A stretch of DNA of 64,000 bases from CAVRIA01 sp963721115. Its GTDB lineage: Bacteria; Desulfobacterota; Binatia; HRBIN30; CADEER01. Positions 53,653 through 63,229 of this stretch are shown here, in pieces. The translations under genes were made by a program, and so were the position numbers. Numbering within the stretch: the stretch's first letter is position 1; every line of letters starts with the position of its first letter. The stretch is taken from contig CAVRIA010000005.1 in assembly GCA_963721115.1 (NCBI GenBank), forward strand, positions 561,692-625,691, read 5' to 3'. The notes under the pieces were generated by a model. It saw only the letters and a list, made by a program, of their open reading frames with translations. It had not been told where the DNA came from and made no database searches.

Positions 53653-54867
53653 TCAGCCGCGGGCCTGGACCAGGACGCCGTCGGCGACGCGGTCGCTCGG
53701 GTGGACGACGACGCGCTCGCCCTCCTGCAGGCCGTCGGTGATCTCCGCCTCGATGCCGGTGCGCCGGCCGATGCGCACGTCGCGCCGGCGGGCGCGGCCG
53801 TTGTCGACGGCGAAGACGGCCCAGCGGTCGCCGTCTCGAAAGAGCGCGGTCAGCGGCAGCTTGAGGACGCCGTCCCCTTCCCAGAGGACGATGCGCACGT
53901 CGACCTGATAGCCGTGCCCGAGGCGCTCCCACTCGCCGGCCGGGCTGGTGAGGTCGATGATGACGTTGACCCGCTGCTCCTCGATGCCGAGGGCGGAGAC
54001 CTTGGTGAAGCCGAACGGCTCGACGCGCCGCACGCGCCCCTCGAGCGGCCGGTCGCCGCCCCACGCCTCGATGATCACGCGCTGCCCGGCGGCGACCTTC
54101 ACGGCGTCGGCGGAGAGCAGGTCGGCGACGATCTCGAGGTCGTGCGGATCGCCGATCTCCACCAGCGGCTCGCCGGCGGCGACGACGCGCTCGCTCTGAC
54201 TCGGCACGCGCAGCACGACGCCGGTGACCGGGGCGCGCACCGGGATGAAGTCGACTCCGCCGGCGCCGCGGCGCTCCCGCGTCTCGACCGGCGACAGCAG
54301 CTGCGCCCGCGCCTGCTCGAGCTCGAACGACCGCATCTGCAGCGCGGCGCGGGCGCGCTCGACTACCGCCTTGCTGGTCTTGTAGACCCGCTCCGCCTCG
54401 TCGAGATCGCGCCGCGAGATGGTGTTCGCCCGCACCAGCTCGCGGGCGCGCGCCAGCTCGCCGGTGGCGAAATCGTGCTCGGCCGTGGCCTGCTCCAGCT
54501 CCGCCTCGGCCAGCTGCTCGGCCGACTCGGCGGCGTGCACGGCGGCCTCGGCCTGCGCCGCGCTGCGCGGATCGAGGAAGGTCGGGTCGATGGGCTGGAT
54601 CTGCGCCAAAACCGTTTCGTTGGCCACGACGCGATCCCCGACGTCGGCGTCGATGCGCATGGTGCGCCCGGCGACGGGCGCCGAGAGGACGAAGACGTCG
54701 CGCACGCGCGTCTCGCCCTCCTCGTCGACGGTGACCACCAGACGCCCGCGCGTGACCTGCAGCAGATCGACCGGCACCGCCCGCGGCAGGAAGGCGTACA
54801 GCAACCCGCCGCCGACCGCCGCCGCCACCACTCCCCAGAGGAGGATCCGGCGCATCGCCGCGCTCAT
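53653..54867 (-). CDS. Periplasmic adaptor of an ABC exporter (HlyD/MacA-like)
   Basis: Membrane-fusion protein of 404 residues linking the inner-membrane exporter to an outer channel. It has an N-terminal anchor (ILLWGVVAAAVGGGLLYAFL), barrel-sandwich halves (APVAGRTMRIDADVGDRVVA; VRAPVTGVVLRVPSQSERVV), a long helical hairpin (about 100-195, QAEAAVHAAESAEQLAEAEL) and a C-terminal barrel. It follows the permease by seven bases as the last gene of the operon. Confidence 0.9.
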   Translation of the reverse strand: MSAAMRRILLWGVVAAAVGGGLLYAFLPRAVPVDLLQVTRGRLVVTVDEEGETRVRDVFVLSAPVAGRTMRIDADVGDRVVANETVLAQIQPIDPTFLDPRSAAQAEAAVHAAESAEQLAEAELEQATAEHDFATGELARARELVRANTISRRDLDEAERVYKTSKAVVERARAALQMRSFELEQARAQLLSPVETRERRGAGGVDFIPVRAPVTGVVLRVPSQSERVVAAGEPLVEIGDPHDLEIVADLLSADAVKVAAGQRVIIEAWGGDRPLEGRVRRVEPFGFTKVSALGIEEQRVNVIIDLTSPAGEWERLGHGYQVDVRIVLWEGDGVLKLPLTALFRDGDRWAVFAVDNGRARRRDVRIGRRTGIEAEITDGLQEGERVVVHPSDRVADGVLVQARG

Positions 54868-54874
54868 CGCCGCC

Positions 54875-57235
54875 TCACTCCCGCGTCTTCAGCACCTCGA
54901 TCAGATCGAGGCGGTCGAGGCGGCGCCGCACCAGCGCCGCGGAAACGGCCGTGGCCGCCAGGGCGATCAGCACGGCGGTGCCGTACGTGGAGGCGCGGAT
55001 GATCAGCGGCACGCGATAGAGCTCGGTCTCGAAGGCCTTCGCCATGACGCCCGCCAGCCCGCGCCCGATCAGACAGCCGAGCGGCAGGGCGGCGACGATG
55101 AGGAAGGACACCTCGCCGAGCAGGATGTAGGAGATCTCCAGGCGGGTGAAGCCGAGCACCCGCAGCGTCGCCAGCTCGCGACCGCGCTCGCTGAGCGCGA
55201 TGCGGGCGCTGTTGTAGACGACGCCGAAGCCGAGCATGCAGGCGAAGGCGGCGAAGAAGCCGACGAAGATCATCAGGGTCTCTCCCATCGTGTCGTGAAA
55301 CGACTGCACGGCCGCCTCGCGCAGCATCACCGCCGACACCGCCGGCAGCTTCTTGAGGGCGCTGAACAGGGCCGGCCTGCGGTTCGGGTCGACCAGCAGG
55401 TTGACGTACTCGACGCTCGGCCGCTCGCGCAACAGGCGGTCGAGGCCGTCGAGGCTCATGTAGGCCGGCAGCCCGATGTACGTCTCGACCAGATCGACCA
55501 CGGGCAGGCGCCGCACCGGGCGGCGGCCCTCGAGCACCTCGACCCAAACGTCGTCGCCGATGCCGACGCCCAGCTTGTCGGCCAGCACGGTCGACAGGAC
55601 CAGGCCCTCCGGCGGCACCGGGATGGTGCGCCCGCTGACGTCGTAGATCGGGTGCAGAACACCGGCCGGCGGCACGCCGGTGAGGGACCCGCGGTGCACG
55701 CGCGCCCCGGCGCGCAGGTCGGCGCCGACGATGCGCAGCGGCTCGGCGGCCAGCACGCCCGGCATGCGGGCGAACTCGTGCACCGCCGTGATCGACTCGG
55801 CCTCCACCAGCCCGACCATCATGTGCTGGTGCTGCGCCTGGTAGAAGTACACGTCGACCAGATGCTCGATCGAGTCGACCCACTGCAGGGCCATGACCAG
55901 CAGGCCGATCGACATCGCCACCGCCGTTCCGGTCAGCGCCGAGCGCAGCGGGTAGCGCCCGATCTGGCGCAGGATGATGCGGGTCGGCTGGTCGAGCCAC
56001 GCCGACAGGCCGCGGCCGATGCCCCCCTGGTGGTAGACGGCGGGAGACGGCGGCCGCATCGCCTCCGCCGGTGGCAGCCCGGCGGCGGAGCGAACCGCGC
56101 GCAGGCTGCCGGTCAGGGCGGCGGCCAGGCTCACCACCGCCCCGAGCGCGAAGGCGGTCGGGCCCGGGCGGTACACGAGCAGCGGGAAGCGGTAGAACTC
56201 GGCGTACATCTCGGTATTGAAGCGCCCCAGCCAGGCGCCCAGCACCCAGCCGAGCGCGATCCCCACGGCGGTCATGGCGATGACCATCTTGGCGTAGTGC
56301 CAGCCGACCTGCAGGTCGCTGTAGCCGAAGGCCTTCATGAGCCCGATCTCGCTGCGCTCGGTGGCGACCAGGCGGGCGAGGACCATGTTGGTCAGGAAGG
56401 CGGCAACGGCGAGAAAGATCGCCGGCAGGACGGTCGACATGGTGCGCAGCTGGTCGAGCTCGTTCATCAGGAACCAGTTGGAGAGCTGGTCCGCCCGCGC
56501 CACGGCGCCGATGCCGCCGTAGGGCTCGAGCAGCTCGTCCAGCCGCTCGATGACCGGCTGCGGGTCGACGCCGCGCTGCAGGGCGAGCGACACGTCATCG
56601 AAGGCGCCGTCGAGATCGTACGCCGCCGCCAGCGCCTCGCGCCCCATCCAGAAGACGCCGAAGCGCCGGTCGTCCGGCATCAGCGCGCCGGGGCCGAGCG
56701 CGTAGACGAACTCCGGCGACAGCGCCACGCCGACGACGTCGAGCGCGCGCCGCTTGCCGTTCATCAACACCGTGACGCGGTCGCCCGGGCGCAGGCCGTG
56801 CGCCTCGGCGAAGGGCTCGTTGATCACCACCTCGTCGGGATGTCCGGGCGCCACCGACCGCCCGGAGCGCAGGGCGAGGTGGTTGAGGATCGGCTCGCCG
56901 CGCTCCGGGATCGACACCAGCCGTCCGATCACCGGCTCGGCGAACCCCTCGACGTCGACGATCGCGAAGCGCGACACGCGCGTCTGCACCGACTGCACGC
57001 CGGGAATCGCCGCGATGCGCTCGGCGAGCCGCTCGGGGGCGCGCTTGACGGCGGCGAAGACGGCCGCGAAGCGATAGCGCTCGTAGTACGCCTGCGCCGT
57101 CTCGCGCAGCGCCTCCAGGGTGGAGAGCGACATGACCAGCACGGCGACGCCGGAGGCGACCACCATGGCGACGGCGACGACCTGGCCGCGCATGTGCCAC
57201 AGATCCCGGGTCAGCTTGCGATCGAGCGCCCGCAT
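54875..57235 (-). CDS. FtsX/MacB-type ABC transporter permease
   Basis: 786 residues with two repeated FtsX-type halves. An N-terminal helix (VVAVAMVVASGVAVLVMSLS) is followed by a periplasmic MacB-PCD domain, three helices (about 265-385), a second helix (ALTGTAVAMSIGLLVMAL), a second periplasmic domain and three C-terminal helices with ERGRELATLRVLGFTRLEIS. It resembles lipoprotein-releasing or lipid-export permeases. The start MRALDRKLTRDLWHMRGQVV lies six bases after the ATPase. Substrate unknown. Confidence 0.91.
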   Translation of the reverse strand: MRALDRKLTRDLWHMRGQVVAVAMVVASGVAVLVMSLSTLEALRETAQAYYERYRFAAVFAAVKRAPERLAERIAAIPGVQSVQTRVSRFAIVDVEGFAEPVIGRLVSIPERGEPILNHLALRSGRSVAPGHPDEVVINEPFAEAHGLRPGDRVTVLMNGKRRALDVVGVALSPEFVYALGPGALMPDDRRFGVFWMGREALAAAYDLDGAFDDVSLALQRGVDPQPVIERLDELLEPYGGIGAVARADQLSNWFLMNELDQLRTMSTVLPAIFLAVAAFLTNMVLARLVATERSEIGLMKAFGYSDLQVGWHYAKMVIAMTAVGIALGWVLGAWLGRFNTEMYAEFYRFPLLVYRPGPTAFALGAVVSLAAALTGSLRAVRSAAGLPPAEAMRPPSPAVYHQGGIGRGLSAWLDQPTRIILRQIGRYPLRSALTGTAVAMSIGLLVMALQWVDSIEHLVDVYFYQAQHQHMMVGLVEAESITAVHEFARMPGVLAAEPLRIVGADLRAGARVHRGSLTGVPPAGVLHPIYDVSGRTIPVPPEGLVLSTVLADKLGVGIGDDVWVEVLEGRRPVRRLPVVDLVETYIGLPAYMSLDGLDRLLRERPSVEYVNLLVDPNRRPALFSALKKLPAVSAVMLREAAVQSFHDTMGETLMIFVGFFAAFACMLGFGVVYNSARIALSERGRELATLRVLGFTRLEISYILLGEVSFLIVAALPLGCLIGRGLAGVMAKAFETELYRVPLIIRASTYGTAVLIALAATAVSAALVRRRLDRLDLIEVLKTRE

Positions 57236-57241
57236 CGCCGC

Positions 57242-57970
<729 letters not shown>

Positions 57971-58144
57971 CGCCGCTCGATCCATCGACGCTGATGGATG
58001 GTAGCCGAAGCGACGCCGATTCCCCAGGGGCGCCCGCGATCGAAGAAACGGGTCGACGAGCGCTCTACCCTTGGATTATGGGAAACGGGGAGGCACGGTT
58101 CGATCCGATACGAAGCTCGCTGTCGCGCAAAGGCGCCACGACGC

Positions 58145-59387
58145 ATGGAGGCGACGCGCGATGCGCCGGCGCGCGGCCGCATCGCTCTGCGCCGTTCGTC
58201 TCCGGCGCTCGTCCTGGCGCTGCTGCTCGCCGGCGGTGCGGCGCCGCCTCTGCGCGCGCAGACGTGCGACGACGCGAGGCAGTGCACGATCGACGACGTG
58301 TGCGTCGACGGAACGTGCACGCGGCACCCCGGCGACCGGGATTCCCTGCAACGACGGAAACTCGTGCACGGAAGGCGACTCCTGCTTCGCGGGCACCTGC
58401 GCGGGGATGCCGACCAGCGGCGGCGCCTGCGACGACCACAACGAGTGCACGAGCGGAGACGTCTGCTCGGCCGGGCAATGTACCGGCACGCCGCTGGCCG
58501 ACGACACGCCGTGCAGCTTCGGATGCGGGAAGTGTATGGGCGGCAAGTGCGAGCAGGACCCGGAGGCCACCAAGAACATGACGCCCTGCAGCGCCAGCGA
58601 CGACCCCTGCCTCGACGAGGGCTTCTGTGCCTTCGGAATCTGCCTGCAGCTTCCGAAGCTGTGTCCCGACAGCGACCAGAACCCCTGCACGCTCGACGTC
58701 TGCGACTCGGCGAGCGGGGAGTGCGTGAACCTCGGCACCTCGCCGTGTGGGGATTGCGAGAGCTGCGTCGACAGCGGCGCGAACTTCGAGTGCGTGCCCC
58801 TCCAGGACGGAGGCCCCTGTGACGACGGGAACGAGTGTACCGGAGCCGGCCAGTGCCTGATGGGTCTCTGCGCCGAGATCCCCCAGCCGACCCGAACACC
58901 CACGCCGACGAACACGGTCACGCCGACTGCGATTCCGACTGTAACACCGAGCGCGACGTCGACGCCGACCGCCACCGCGACCGGTACGGAGACGCCGCCC
59001 GCCACTTCCACGGCGACGGCGACCGCCACGGGCACACCGACGCAGGCACCAACCGATACCGCAACGCCGACGGAGACACCGACCTGCACCGGGACGGCGA
59101 CCGAGACGCCGCCCGCCCCGACACCGAGCAGCAGCGCGACGGCAACGGACACCCCAACCGCGCTCGCGACCGCGACGCCTTCCGCACCGCCCGCTTGCGC
59201 CGGCGACTGCAACGGCGACGGTCAGGTCACCATCGACGAGCTGATCCGCGGCGTCAACATCGCGCTCGGAAACGCGGCGCTCGACGTGTGTCCGTCCTTC
59301 GACGTCGACGGCGACGGCGAGGTCGCGATCAACGAGCTGGTGCAGGGCGTCAACAACGCCCTGGCGGGCGCGTGCCGGGCGGGGTAG
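58145..59387 (+). CDS. Secreted Cys-rich protein with Thr/Pro linker and dockerin-like EF-hands (one frameshift)
   Basis: Exported protein of 413 residues after one correction. The signal peptide is in SSPALVLALLLAGGAAPP, cut near LRAQ. A Cys-rich array (about 38-235) follows: TCDDARQCTIDDVCVDGTC, PCNDGNSCTEGDSCFAGTC, ECTSGDVCSAGQCTG. Then a long Thr/Ala/Pro linker, and at the C-terminus two calcium-loop motifs, DCNGDGQVTIDELIRGVN and DVDGDGEVAINELVQGVN, as in type I dockerins. The frame shifts at about 58330 (CCCCGG) between CTRHP and ATGIPCNDG. It is probably cell-surface or complex-associated; no cohesin is seen. Confidence 0.82.
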
Positions 59388-59493
59388 CGGGGCCGCAAGA
59401 CAAGGAAAAGGCACCGAAGGTCACGAAGAACGGCACCACTCGGTAAAGGTGCGGTGTGGTGCTGGATCGGGGACCGATTGCTCGCGTCTGGTT

Positions 59494-59680
59494 CCCTCTC
59501 CCGGATGAGTCTGTCGATTTTCTCCTGGCGAGAGAAGCGACTCCGACTTCCCCCTTTGAAAAAGGGGGATTGAGGGGGATTTGTCCGAACGAATCCATCT
59601 CAAAATCCCCCCTGACCCCCCTTTTCCAAAGGGGGGAATCTCGACCCTCGAGAAAATCGACAGTCTCATCCGGGAGAGGG
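59494..59680. mobile_element. MITE-like element, family B, copy 2
   Basis: 187 bases with 31-base inverted ends (59494-59524 and 59650-59680) differing at one position. The interior has CCCCCTTTGAAAAAGGGGGA and a second AAAATCCCCCCTGACCCCCC segment. No open frame of note. Same family as 17724-17920. It lies between the convergent dockerin-like and phosphotransferase genes and could terminate both. Confidence 0.8.
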
Positions 59681-59760
59681 AGCCAAACCGCCGGCGCGCA
59701 TTTTCATCCTCTTTGGACGAGCGCAGCCCATGGCGACTTCGTGGTTGCCTTTCTCATGCC

Positions 59761-60886
59761 TCAGCGCGGGAAGCGGCCTTCCAGCATCTGCTCGAGGATC
59801 TCGCGGTGCATGACGGCGTCGTCGGGATCCTCCGGCCAGGCGGCGCCTTCGAAGTGGACGCGCCTCTCGTGCACGCGCGCCATGACGATGCCGTGCCGCA
59901 GCGCGGCGTAGACCTCGAAGAACGGGAGGTTGGCGGGGCGGCGGCCGCTCAGCCGCTCGTAGGTCGCGGCGACGTCCTCGCGGCGCAGGAAGTCGGGCAT
60001 GCCGGGCATGCCCATGCGCCGCGTGATGTCCTCGAAGAAGTCGTGCAGGAAGACGAACCAGCCGAGGTCGATCTCGCGCGGGCCCAGCGCCGCCATCTCC
60101 CAGTCGAGCACGGCGGCCGGCTCGAACCCGTCGTACAGGATGTTGCCGATGCGCGCGTCGCCCCAGCTGATGACCGTGTCGCCTTCGTCGGCGGGCCAGT
60201 TCGCCTCCAGCCAATCGAAGGCGCGCTCGAGCAAGGCGAAGCGCCGCCCGCCGCGCACCCAGTCGTAGTAGCGCCGCTGGCTCTCGACGTGGCGCCGCAA
60301 CGCCGTGTCGCCGGGGACATCGAGGGCGAGGAACGAGGCGTCGACGGTCGCCGAGGTCGATGCCGTGCAGGGCGGCGAGGACGCCGACGCTGGCGTCCTG
60401 CAGCCGGCGCTGATCCGCCGGGTCGGCCTCGAGCAGCCAGCTCCCCATGGTGTACGGCATGACGTCGGGCGGAACGCGGCCTTCGACGCGGTCCATGACG
60501 AAGAAGGGCGTGCCGAGCGGCTCGGGATCGAGCTCCAGCCAGCGCACGCGGGGAACCGGAACGTCGCTGTTGGCGGCCACCAGCTCGAGCACCCGGTACT
60601 GCATCTCGAGGTCGTAGCTGGGGAAGACCGGCACGTCGCGCGGGTCGGGCGCCAGGCGGGCGACGAAGGAGCCGGAGCGCGTCGCCGCGCCGTCCCGCCA
60701 GGTCGCGTCGAACAGCAGCGTCTCGCTCGACATGCCGGTGGCGGAGGGATTCGACACCGCCGCCACAGCCGGCGCCGCGTCTCCACCCAGGCGCGCGGCG
60801 AGCCAGCGGCTCAGCCGCGCCGGCAGCTCGCTCAGATCGCGGCTCGACCGCGGCATGTTCTCTGGCTGTGCTTCGCTCAGCGGCAT
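59761..60886 (-). CDS. Aminoglycoside phosphotransferase (APH)-family kinase-like protein (one frameshift)
   Basis: Kinase-fold protein of 374 residues, akin to the acyl-CoA-dehydrogenase-associated APH group, phosphorylating an unknown small molecule. The start is MPLSEAQPENM. N-lobe: SSETLLFDATW and GSFVARLAPD; hinge PLGTPFFVMDRVEGRVPPD; catalytic loop VISWGDARIGNILYDG, where the Brenner HxD appears as SWGDARIGN (His changed to Trp); metal-binding AVLDWEMAALGPREIDLGWF. A +1 shift at 60351-60352 joins LHGIDL to ATVDASFLALD, giving exactly 375 codons. Confidence 0.86.
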
Positions 60887-61091
60887 TCCTCGCGCGCCGA
60901 CCTTATGCCAAGGCGCACGCGAGCAATGCAAGGCAGCGACACGGCACGGACGGCGGGCACGGACGGCGGATTGACAGCGCGCTCCCGCCCCCTGTACGTG
61001 TGAGCGCGGAGTCGCCACGCTTGTTGACGAGAAATCGCGGTCGAGTTGCCAGCCCCCTCCGCGGTGGGAAATCGACGCCGCGAAGCGCCCC

Positions 61092-62174
61092 ATGACCGCA
61101 GCGGACGCACCGGCCCCGGAATCGGGCCGCCGGATCCCCCGAGTCTCCGTCCTGCTGCCGACGTACAATCGCGCACGCTACGTCGAGGAGTCGGTCGAGA
61201 GCGTCTTGCGACAGTCCTTCGCCGACCTGGAGCTGATCGTCGTCGACGACGGCTCCACCGACGACTCCGCCGACAGGCTTTCCCGCATCGCCGACCCGCG
61301 CCTGCGCTGCGTGCGCCGCGAGCACCGCGGCGTCGCCGCGGCATTGAACACCGGGCTGGCGCTGGCGCGCGGAGAGTACATCGCGCGCAACGACTCCGAC
61401 GACGTCTGGCTGCCGGATCTGCTGGCGACCGCGGTCGCGGTGCTGGACGCCAACCCGGAGGTGGGTCTGGTGTACGGGCGCGGCGAGGGCATCGACGGCG
61501 ACGGAAGGGGCACCGGCGGAACGAAGGGATCTCCGCTCAGGTTTCACGGCGATGCCTTTCGCAGCCTGCTCTACGCCGACTACTCCGTGTCGGTCGCCAG
61601 CGTGCTGCGGCGCTCGTGCTTCGAGCGCGTCGGCGCGTGGGACGAGTCCCTGCTGCTCTGCGAGGACTGGGACCTGGCGCTGCGGATCGCCCGCCACTAC
61701 GGCGTGCGCTTCGTCGATCGCGTCCTGGTCCGGGTTCGCACCCACGCCGGAAACTCGACCGCCCTCCACGGTCCGAGCTTCGAGCGGCGTCTCGAGCACC
61801 GCGAGCGCGTGCTCGACAAGGTGTTCTGCGACCCGGGGCTCGCGCCCGAGATCGCGGCCATGGCTCCGCTCGCCTACCGCAATCTGCACATCGGCGCGGC
61901 GTTGCAGTATCTGACCAACGGACGCCGCCGCGAGGCGCTGGCGGCTCTCAGACGGGCACTCCGGGCCGGCGGGCGACCGGTGGCGGACGTCGGCCGCATC
62001 GGCTGGTCGCTGTTCACCTGGTTCGTCATCGCCCGCTACCCGTGGAGCCAGCGGCTCGCCTATTGGACGACCGCCCGCCTCCGCGAGCGCGGACCGCGGG
62101 CCGGCCGCGCGGGCCGGGAAGCGCCGGCGGCGATCGGCGCGACGGAATCTTCCCGGCGCGGAGTCGAGGGATGA
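61092..62174 (+). CDS. Glycosyltransferase family 2
   Basis: GT-A glycosyltransferase of 360 residues, probably adding a sugar to a surface glycan. The N-terminal VSVLLPTYNRARYVEESVES, DLELIVVDDGSTDDSADRL, and the DxD-like ARNDSDDVWLPDLL are typical; a later CEDWDLALRIARHYG gives the acceptor-side ED motif. The C-terminus has a hydrophobic helix (GWSLFTWFVIARYPW) that may associate with the membrane. The stop overlaps the next gene (ATGA). Confidence 0.92.
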   Translation: MTAADAPAPESGRRIPRVSVLLPTYNRARYVEESVESVLRQSFADLELIVVDDGSTDDSADRLSRIADPRLRCVRREHRGVAAALNTGLALARGEYIARNDSDDVWLPDLLATAVAVLDANPEVGLVYGRGEGIDGDGRGTGGTKGSPLRFHGDAFRSLLYADYSVSVASVLRRSCFERVGAWDESLLLCEDWDLALRIARHYGVRFVDRVLVRVRTHAGNSTALHGPSFERRLEHRERVLDKVFCDPGLAPEIAAMAPLAYRNLHIGAALQYLTNGRRREALAALRRALRAGGRPVADVGRIGWSLFTWFVIARYPWSQRLAYWTTARLRERGPRAGRAGREAPAAIGATESSRRGVEG

Positions 62175-63229
62175 GCGAAGAGATCGTCACCATCGTCGTC
62201 GTTCCCCGCGAGCGCTTCAGCTACGCGCTCCAGAGCCTGGAGAGCATCTACAGCAGCACGACCTTCCCGTTTCGGCTCGTCTACGTCGACGGCGGCTCGC
62301 CGAGAAAGGTGCGGCGCCAGCTCGAGCGCCGGGCCGCCGAGCTCGGCTTCCGGCTGATTCGCGAGGACCGCTACCTGTCTCCCAACGAGGCCCGCAACAT
62401 CGGCCTGCGGGAGGTGCACACGAAGTACGTCGTCTTCGTCGACAACGACGCGCTGGTCTCGCCGGGATGGCTTGGGGCCCTCGTCCGCTGCGCCGAGGAG
62501 ACGGGCGCCTGGGTGTGCGGGCCGCTCTGCCTGGAGGGACCGCTGGAGGCGCAGATGATCCACGTGGCCGGCGGCGACCTGTCGATCGAGGACGACAACG
62601 GCCGCCGCTACCTGCGGGACGACCGCCACCACGCCGGACGCCGCGTTGCCGACGTCCTGCCCCTGCTGCGCCGAGAGCCGTGCGAGCACGTGGAGCTCCA
62701 CTGCCTGCTGGCGCGCACCGAGATCTTCGACCGGCTCGGCCCTCTCGACGAAGGCCTGCGGGCGGTCTTCGAGCACTGCGACCTCTGCCTGTGCGTGCGA
62801 GAGAGCGGTGGCGAGGTCTACTTCGAGCCGGCGAGCGTCGTCAGCTACGTCTCGCCGCCACCGCTCGCCTGGTCGGACGTTCCGTTCTTCACGCTGCGCT
62901 GGAGCGAGGAATGGATCCAGGCGAGCGTCGAGCGCTTTCGGACGAAATGGAGCCTCGATCTCACCGACCCCCGTTTCGACTCGACGGTCAACTTCTGCCG
63001 CTGGCACCGGCGGATTCTGTTCCGCCGCGTCCGTGCCGCGTATCGCCTCCTTCCGGGCGGGGCGGCCGCGCGACTGAAGAGCCGCGTTCTGATGCCCATC
63101 GAGTCGGGCCTGAGAAGCTCGATGGTTCGCTGGACGCAACGCGGAAACATCGCCGCCGCCGGGAAGCCGGGCGCGATCGGCTCGCCGGACCGGGACGAGC
63201 ATGCCGCCGTACGCGCAGACCAACCTTGA
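62171..63229 (+). CDS. Glycosyltransferase family 2-like protein
   Basis: GT-A fold protein of 352 residues. SEEIVTIVVVPRERFSYALQ, FRLVYVDGGSPRKV, YLSPNEARNIGLREV and the metal motif VVFVDNDALVSPGWLGAL are seen, then LLARTEIFDRLGPLDEGLR and FEHCDLCLCVRESGGEV. It resembles the group encoded beside NRPS-like or surface-polysaccharide genes. Coupled to the previous gene, and its last 29 bases overlap the start of the next gene. Confidence 0.9.
   Translation: MSEEIVTIVVVPRERFSYALQSLESIYSSTTFPFRLVYVDGGSPRKVRRQLERRAAELGFRLIREDRYLSPNEARNIGLREVHTKYVVFVDNDALVSPGWLGALVRCAEETGAWVCGPLCLEGPLEAQMIHVAGGDLSIEDDNGRRYLRDDRHHAGRRVADVLPLLRREPCEHVELHCLLARTEIFDRLGPLDEGLRAVFEHCDLCLCVRESGGEVYFEPASVVSYVSPPPLAWSDVPFFTLRWSEEWIQASVERFRTKWSLDLTDPRFDSTVNFCRWHRRILFRRVRAAYRLLPGGAAARLKSRVLMPIESGLRSSMVRWTQRGNIAAAGKPGAIGSPDRDEHAAVRADQP

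Noticed and set aside
59722..59756. A possible further copy of the leader repeat (ATGGGCTGCGC... on the minus strand)
   Set aside because: Only the short MGCA-like start resembles the repeat; the diagnostic core GAGCCCATCGGAGCGCGAAG is absent.
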